Made by a program: the position numbers and the translations under genes. From Clostridiales bacterium (GTDB taxonomy: Bacteria; Bacillota; Clostridia; Oscillospirales; Acutalibacteraceae), in NCBI GenBank assembly GCA_012523185.1, contig JAAYIY010000037.1:1-64000 (forward strand): DNA of 64,000 nt, in the 5' to 3' direction. Shown here piece by piece: positions 60,048-64,000 of the stretch. Under the pieces are notes generated by a model, which worked only from the letters and a program-made list of their open reading frames with translations, had not been told where the DNA came from and did no database searches. Position 1 is the first letter of the stretch; each line of letters starts with the position of its first letter.

Positions 60048-61031
60048 ATGAAAAGAATCCTTAACGCGATTGGCAACATTATTGTTACGTTAGTGTTAGT
60101 ATTCGCTATTCTTGTCACAGTTTTAGTAATCACTTCAACAAAAAGTGAAATCGGGGTTCCAAGCCTTTTCGGCTATGCAATCATGAACGTTGAAACAGAC
60201 TCGATGGAAAGCGAAGAGGGTTTTTTCACCGGGGATTTGATCCTGTTAAGGATGATTGAAAAGGAAGAAGCAAACGACCTCAAGGTCGGAGATGTCATCA
60301 CCTTTTGGCGCTATTTAGCAAATGAAAGATACATAGAGACGCACAGAATAATTGAAAACATATATGAAAATCAATATGCCTATGAGGTGGTTGACGGAAT
60401 CAGGATTCACAACGGCAAAAAATGCTATGTGACAAAAGGCGACAACACGCCGGGCGCCGACTTCCTTGCCGGAGGAGAGCTTGATTATGCCACGGATAAC
60501 ACAATAATCGGCGTTTGGGAGGGCAAAAGCATTCCGAAGCTGGGCGCCGCGATAAAGTTCCTGCGTTCGCAGATGGGATTCATGGTCTGCATTGTCGCAC
60601 CCCTTGCGCTTTTATTCTTCTATGAGCTTTACAGATTTATTGTCACAATGAATGAAAAGAAAAAAGAGACGGCTCTTGCCGAGGTAGCCGCTTCCGAAGA
60701 AGAAATAAGACAAAAAGCAATAGCCGAATACCTTGAAAAGCAGCAGGCGGAGCAGGCTTCAGCCGACGGCGCGTCCGCCAACAGGGAAGCCGAGCCTGCC
60801 GTCAGTGACGACGGCAAGGCAGCCAAGGAGCCGCAAAACCCACAGAACGCGGCCGATGAAAAGACGCCGGACGCACCGGACGCACCCAACACGCCGGACG
60901 CACCGGACGCACCCAACACGCCGGACACGCCGGACGCACCCAACACGCCGGACACGCCGGACGCGGCTGACGAGGAAGCACCGGCAGCCGAAGTTCCGGA
61001 GGACAAGACCCCGACGGCGGAGACGAAATAA
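60048..61031 (+). CDS. sipW: SipW-type signal peptidase 1 with long cytoplasmic tail
   Basis: A 327-residue signal peptidase I of the ER/SipW type, which uses a Ser-His pair instead of Ser-Lys. I start it at ATG 60048, behind CGGAGGAAT. Helix 1 is residues about 10-30, Ser52 lies in ETDSMES, His99 in IETHRII, and the KGDN box at 130-133. Helix 2 is about 178-200. The tail is cytoplasmic: one helical motif (AIAEYLEKQ, 224-232) and a Pro/Asp/Ala-rich repeat end. SipW normally processes TasA-class proteins; the two flanking TasA-like genes are the natural substrates. Confidence 0.88.
   Translation: MKRILNAIGNIIVTLVLVFAILVTVLVITSTKSEIGVPSLFGYAIMNVETDSMESEEGFFTGDLILLRMIEKEEANDLKVGDVITFWRYLANERYIETHRIIENIYENQYAYEVVDGIRIHNGKKCYVTKGDNTPGADFLAGGELDYATDNTIIGVWEGKSIPKLGAAIKFLRSQMGFMVCIVAPLALLFFYELYRFIVTMNEKKKETALAEVAASEEEIRQKAIAEYLEKQQAEQASADGASANREAEPAVSDDGKAAKEPQNPQNAADEKTPDAPDAPNTPDAPDAPNTPDTPDAPNTPDTPDAADEEAPAAEVPEDKTPTAETK
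60864..60962 (+). repeat. 27 bp coding tandem repeat in sipW1
   Basis: About 3.7 units starting ACGCCGGACGCACCGGACGC encode PDAPDAPNT-type units. Units 1 and 2 are identical; later ones have a small change (GACACGCCG). Near-identity at the DNA level suggests recent slippage, so the tail length may vary between strains. Confidence 0.85.
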
Positions 61032-61039
61032 ATATCGCG

Positions 61040-61073
61040 CGGGGCGGGTTTAATCCGCCCGCCCCGTTTTGGT
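61040..61073 (+). terminator. terminator after the first SipW gene
   Basis: GGGGCGGG (61041-61048) pairs with CCCGCCCC (61058-61065), followed by GTTTTGGTTT. Confidence 0.7.
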
Positions 61074-61178
61074 TTATCTCTTTTGCCGCAAACCGGATAA
61101 AACCGTGATTTACAAGCTGCCGGGGGCAGCTCATAAATGACGGCTTTGTCAAAATTTTAAAAATGCGAGGTAATAATT

Positions 61179-62018
61179 ATGGTGAGGCGCAAGTTTTATG
61201 CATCGTTATTAATGCTTATTGTGGCATCTATGACGCTGGTATCAGGCACATATGCGTGGTTCTTAGTGGGAGGTTTCGGTTCGCTCTTTGACATCGGTTT
61301 TGATGTTATAGAGGCGGGCGCGGGCATTGAATTAAAAGGTTCGGCGTCATCAAGCACATGGAAATCGCATCTTGAGCGCGATGATTTTGCAGAGGGCAGT
61401 TTCCTTGACGCTGACACAGGCGCTTATTCACCAATTTCATCAAGTGACGCATCCAATGACAGCTTTATCAAGCTGAGTCTTGAGGACAACAACTATATTT
61501 CATCCTCAAACGTAGCCGCCGGTGTGGATTACAACAATTTCACAATGTATGCAAGATCCACAACAGAAGCGCCTGTTAATATCGGGATGAAGATAGCCAT
61601 AAGCAGTGATGAAAATGAGGCGGCCTGCGACGCGGCGCGCGTTTCCGTAACATTCGGAGGCTCCACAAAGATTTACGCTCTAAAAGGGCAGGCGGCGACT
61701 AACGCCGTCACATCAACATTTGCGGACGGAGCTGTCGTCGACACAATCGAGGACAGAATCATCACAAGCGGGGACAGCGGATACTCTGCCGCCAATCTTG
61801 TTTCGCAGAGCTTCACCGAGCTTGACCCCACAGGAGTAATCGACAGCTCGGGCGAACCGATACTTCTTGAGAACATTGTCGCCAACTCAAATGCCACAGG
61901 CTCTCAGATTGATGTGAAGATTTGGCTTGAGGGCAACGACGCCGACTGCGTGGATCTTCCGTCCAACTCGATTGCGGGGCAGTCATTAACAGTCAAGATA
62001 ACATTTACGACACTTTGA
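61179..62018 (+). CDS. secreted TasA/camelysin-like protein 2 with SipW-class signal peptide
   Basis: A 279-residue exported protein. VSGTYAWFLVGG contains the TYAWF motif at residues 24-28, at the same place as in protein 1, though the two mature parts differ strongly in sequence. The mature part is beta-rich (NNFTMYARSTTEAPVNIGMK is a recognisable camelysin/TasA-like strand). It ends with IWLEGNDADCVDLPSN (Trp249). GAGGTAATAATT lies before the ATG. A second, divergent subunit next to its own peptidase gene suggests a two-component fibre or a tip subunit. Confidence 0.78.
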   Translation: MVRRKFYASLLMLIVASMTLVSGTYAWFLVGGFGSLFDIGFDVIEAGAGIELKGSASSSTWKSHLERDDFAEGSFLDADTGAYSPISSSDASNDSFIKLSLEDNNYISSSNVAAGVDYNNFTMYARSTTEAPVNIGMKIAISSDENEAACDAARVSVTFGGSTKIYALKGQAATNAVTSTFADGAVVDTIEDRIITSGDSGYSAANLVSQSFTELDPTGVIDSSGEPILLENIVANSNATGSQIDVKIWLEGNDADCVDLPSNSIAGQSLTVKITFTTL

Positions 62019-62169
62019 TTTTCATTACCGAAGTTTTAAAGATTTTCAAAGCAACAGTCGTTTAGTTGCGTAAAGCCATATTAAACGGCAAGGCGCGCTA
62101 AACGGCAAAGATATCTTGGCATCAAAGCCGAAGGCATCCGAAACCATCAATTTTCAAAGGAAACAAGTG

Positions 62170-63216
62170 ATGAAAATTAATCTTATGGAAAATAAGGTGT
62201 TCGCAAAGATAGCTAATGCTGTCGCGACAATCGTTCTTGTGTTTGCGATATTGATATGTGTTTTGGTAATTGCCTCGATGAAGTCGTCAACAGGCATGGC
62301 GCAGTTGTTCGGTTATTCCCTTTTGTCTGTGCAAAGCGAATCAATGGAGCCCGTTTTTTATAAGGGCGACCTTATTGTTATAAAATGCACCGACGAAAAC
62401 ATGGTTTTCAATGAGGGCGAGATAATCACCTTCACCGCTTACAACGACTACGGGAAAAAGTTTCTTAACACACACCGTATAATAAAAAAGCACACGAGCA
62501 GTGTCAGAAACAGCTATGTTACAAAGGGCGACAACGCGGACAGCGCCGACAGCAGAAAGGTTTATCAAAACTTTGTGCTGGGCAAATACACGGGGCATAA
62601 GCTTTCCGGATTCGGGACTGTCCTTGACTATGTAAGCTCAGGCGCCGGAGTCCTCATTTTCGTTGTGTTTCCGTCTCTCGTAATAATTATTTGGCAGATA
62701 TATATATACATTAAAGAATCCTCAAAGCGCAAACGGGAGTTTCTTGAGGCTGTGGCATTGCAAGCGCAGTCAAACAGCGGCAAATATGTTGAGGAATATA
62801 TAGCGTCGCAAGGGCTTAACGCCGTGAAACCGGCGGCTGACCCGCAGAATCTTCCGGAGCATGAAAAACAGCAGGTGATACAAGATTATCTGCGCGCTCA
62901 GCAAGAGGAGGAGGCAAAAAAGAAGGCAATAATCAACGAATATATAGAAAAGCAAAAAGAAGCTGAGAAAAAGGCCGATGCGGATGTTGAGGCGGCAAAG
63001 ATAAAAGCCATCATAAGTGAATTCCTTGCCCAGCAGCGTGACGCCGAAAGGGAAAAGTCCGGCACGAATAGCAACGAGGAGCAAGAGGGGCAAGAGGGGC
63101 AAGAGGGGCAAGAGGGGCAAGAGGAACAGGAGGGGCAAGAGGAGCAAAAAGAGCATGAGGGGCAAAGCGAAGAAGCTGCCGGAGATATAGGCGAACCGGA
63201 CAGCAAAGGCAAATAG
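62170..63216 (+). CDS. sipW: SipW-type signal peptidase 2 with long cytoplasmic tail
   Basis: A 348-residue signal peptidase of SipW type, started at ATG 62170 behind AAAGGAA. Helix 1 is residues about 14-37, Ser58 is in QSESMEP, His102 in NTHRII, and KGDN at 119-122. Helix 2 is about 160-182. The tail carries four copies of a short helical motif (YVEEYIASQ 206-214, VIQDYLRAQ 236-244, IINEYIEKQ 254-262, IISEFLAQQ 281-289), then a Glu/Gly/Gln repeat. The tail is much longer than in Bacillus SipW and must have a cytoplasmic role, perhaps binding the ATPase or the EAL protein. Confidence 0.87.
   Translation: MKINLMENKVFAKIANAVATIVLVFAILICVLVIASMKSSTGMAQLFGYSLLSVQSESMEPVFYKGDLIVIKCTDENMVFNEGEIITFTAYNDYGKKFLNTHRIIKKHTSSVRNSYVTKGDNADSADSRKVYQNFVLGKYTGHKLSGFGTVLDYVSSGAGVLIFVVFPSLVIIIWQIYIYIKESSKRKREFLEAVALQAQSNSGKYVEEYIASQGLNAVKPAADPQNLPEHEKQQVIQDYLRAQQEEEAKKKAIINEYIEKQKEAEKKADADVEAAKIKAIISEFLAQQRDAEREKSGTNSNEEQEGQEGQEGQEGQEEQEGQEEQKEHEGQSEEAAGDIGEPDSKGK
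63076..63147 (+). repeat. 9 bp coding tandem repeat in sipW2
   Basis: Eight units of GAGGGGCAA or one-base variants encode Glu-Gly-Gln or Glu-Glu-Gln. Like the repeat in sipW1 it lies at the cytoplasmic end of the peptidase, but its sequence is unrelated. Confidence 0.85.
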
Positions 63217-63295
63217 CTTTACACATAAATTGATTGTTAAATCAGGCAAAGCTTTAACATATAAACGGCAAAATTTTTAAAAAGGTGGACTAAGT

Positions 63296-64000
63296 ATGGG
63301 AGCTATCACAAAATTCATGGGCGACTTTTTAGAGCAGTTTTTTGTCAAAGGCGTCTGGGGCATTCTTAAAGGAATAGCGCTCGGTATTGCCAACATATTT
63401 AATATCCCGAAATACATCACAATATTCAAAGGCTATGCTTCAGAGCTCGGCGGCGGCGGAATTGCGCTTGCGGTGCTGGCGATTATACTCGTCCTTGCCG
63501 TGCTGGCGGGCATAGCGTTTCTTCTTGTGCTGCTTTTCAGGAAATATATCCGTTTTCGCAAGACTGTTGTTGACCAGGAAGAGCTGCTCAACGAGGTTGC
63601 GTCGCTTAATCGCGAAGTCATAAAACTGACGCTCGAAAAGGAAAAGATTCTGGCCATGAAGGTTTCGCAGCTTGGTCTGCGTCCCGGCGAAAGCCCATAC
63701 CTTGAGGCTCCCGACGGAAGCGACGGAGAGTCCGACGAGGGCAAGGGTGAGGATTCTGACAAGCATGATGAGGATTACAGCCGTTTCTACAAGCTGACAC
63801 AGGTTGATATTGAGCTTGAAGACTATCAGCCGCCCGAATACGACAACGAAATAACGCTTCCGGGCATCATTGATATGTTCAGAAACTTTGCGGCGTCCAG
63901 GATGGGGCTTTATTACGAGCCCGGCATCATACGTCTTTTTATAGCGGCGTTCTCAACGACAAGGCTCATCATCCTTCAAGGTATTTCCGGAACGGGTAAA
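63296..64000 (+). CDS. membrane-anchored AAA-like P-loop ATPase, cut by the window edge
   Basis: An open frame from ATG 63296 (behind AAAGGTGG) to the last base, 235 codons so far. Residues about 56-81 form a membrane helix. Residues 88-122 can make a coiled coil, 139-160 are very acidic, and a globular domain starts near 165. The last visible residues are LIILQGISGTGK (224-235), a Walker A motif preceded by a strand, as in AAA+ ATPases such as the McrB type. The catalytic domain would lie in the cytoplasm or outside depending on topology; cytoplasm is expected for an ATPase. It is the last visible gene of the TasA/SipW locus. Confidence 0.75.
   Translation, partial: MGAITKFMGDFLEQFFVKGVWGILKGIALGIANIFNIPKYITIFKGYASELGGGGIALAVLAIILVLAVLAGIAFLLVLLFRKYIRFRKTVVDQEELLNEVASLNREVIKLTLEKEKILAMKVSQLGLRPGESPYLEAPDGSDGESDEGKGEDSDKHDEDYSRFYKLTQVDIELEDYQPPEYDNEITLPGIIDMFRNFAASRMGLYYEPGIIRLFIAAFSTTRLIILQGISGTGK

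Noticed and set aside
60864-60962. CRISPR-like array from the 27 bp repeats
   Set aside because: The units are directly adjacent without spacers and are in frame inside the signal peptidase gene.
60629-61152. Long open frames on the minus strand opposite the sipW1 tail
   Set aside because: They are shadows caused by the GC-rich tandem repeat; composition is low-complexity and no start signal exists.
1-64000. tRNA or rRNA genes
   Set aside because: I looked in the longer gaps for cloverleaf patterns with the GGTTCRA arm and found none; a covariance search would be needed to exclude them fully.

Overview
The window looks like a chromosome segment of an endospore-forming, anaerobic member of the Clostridia, probably an uncultured gut relative of the Oscillospirales or Christensenellales. 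The evidence is a set of spore-formation genes (spoIIGA-sigE, yabP-yabQ-ylmC, a bofA-like gene), a type I dockerin, sigma-A style promoters with 16-17 bp spacers, frequent TTG starts behind good ribosome binding sites, and housekeeping genes of Firmicutes type (nrdR, long hpf, rpmF with the YceD/DUF177 gene, class I manA). Taxonomy is an inference. I saw no tRNA, rRNA or CRISPR array.

Layout. 142-3836 (minus) is a four-gene carbohydrate operon: SIS protein, SGNH hydrolase, nitroreductase, GH4 alpha-galactosidase. 3837-4537 is gene-poor and holds a transposase fragment and a repeat remnant. 4538-15480 is one long ethanolamine-utilisation microcompartment operon: eutA-eutB-eutC-eutL-eutE-eutM-eutT-pduL-(eut hypothetical)-eutN-pduS-pduT, with a strong promoter at the front and a strong terminator at the end. 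It is a Eut/Pdu hybrid: lyase, acetaldehyde dehydrogenase and PduL lie with shell proteins and a PduS/PduT electron-transfer pair, but no EutG, EutH, EutP/Q/S or EutVW is present. 15554-24587 has thioredoxin, a CsbB/YfhO-like envelope glycosylation pair, pyridoxamine kinase, a DapA-family aldolase, a D,D-carboxypeptidase and glucose-6-phosphate isomerase. 24637-33467 is housekeeping and sporulation: YceD, L32, a DUF512 radical SAM protein, NrdR, HPF, a fumarase alpha subunit and the yabPQ-divIC-S1 cluster. 33596-44840 holds a glycerophosphodiesterase, a polar amino-acid ABC importer, a NahK-like sugar kinase, a membrane-bound glycerophosphodiesterase-like pseudoenzyme, phosphohexomutase, cyclophilin, NagA and a zinc-ribbon membrane protein. 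45178-46798 is spoIIGA-sigE with an unusual 158 bp overlap. 47152-56797 holds a secreted PHP-dockerin protein, a WbpB/WbpD-like pair, a patatin-M28 fusion, a BofA-like protein, ManA, tagaturonate reductase and a GNAT acetyltransferase.

57109-64000 (running off the right edge) is the most unusual part. It holds a degenerate EAL protein, a membrane-anchored TasA-like protein, and two alternating pairs of secreted TasA/camelysin-like protein (SipW-class signal peptide) and SipW-type signal peptidase, followed by a membrane-anchored P-loop ATPase cut off in its Walker A motif. Both peptidases carry long cytoplasmic tails with a repeated helical motif and low-complexity ends, and all three TasA-like proteins share a C-terminal W-[LA]-E-G-x-D-x-x-C motif. 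I read this as a candidate surface-filament or biofilm-matrix system with its own intracellular regulatory or assembly arm.

Small mobile repeats: an about 180 bp element with 20 bp terminal inverted repeats (TTAAGGCAACACCGCGCAAT) is complete at 37009-37188, with partial copies at 1-128, 4314-4358 and 12382-12422. The last sits inside the ethanolamine operon. A second, unrelated palindromic element lies at 59826-59906.
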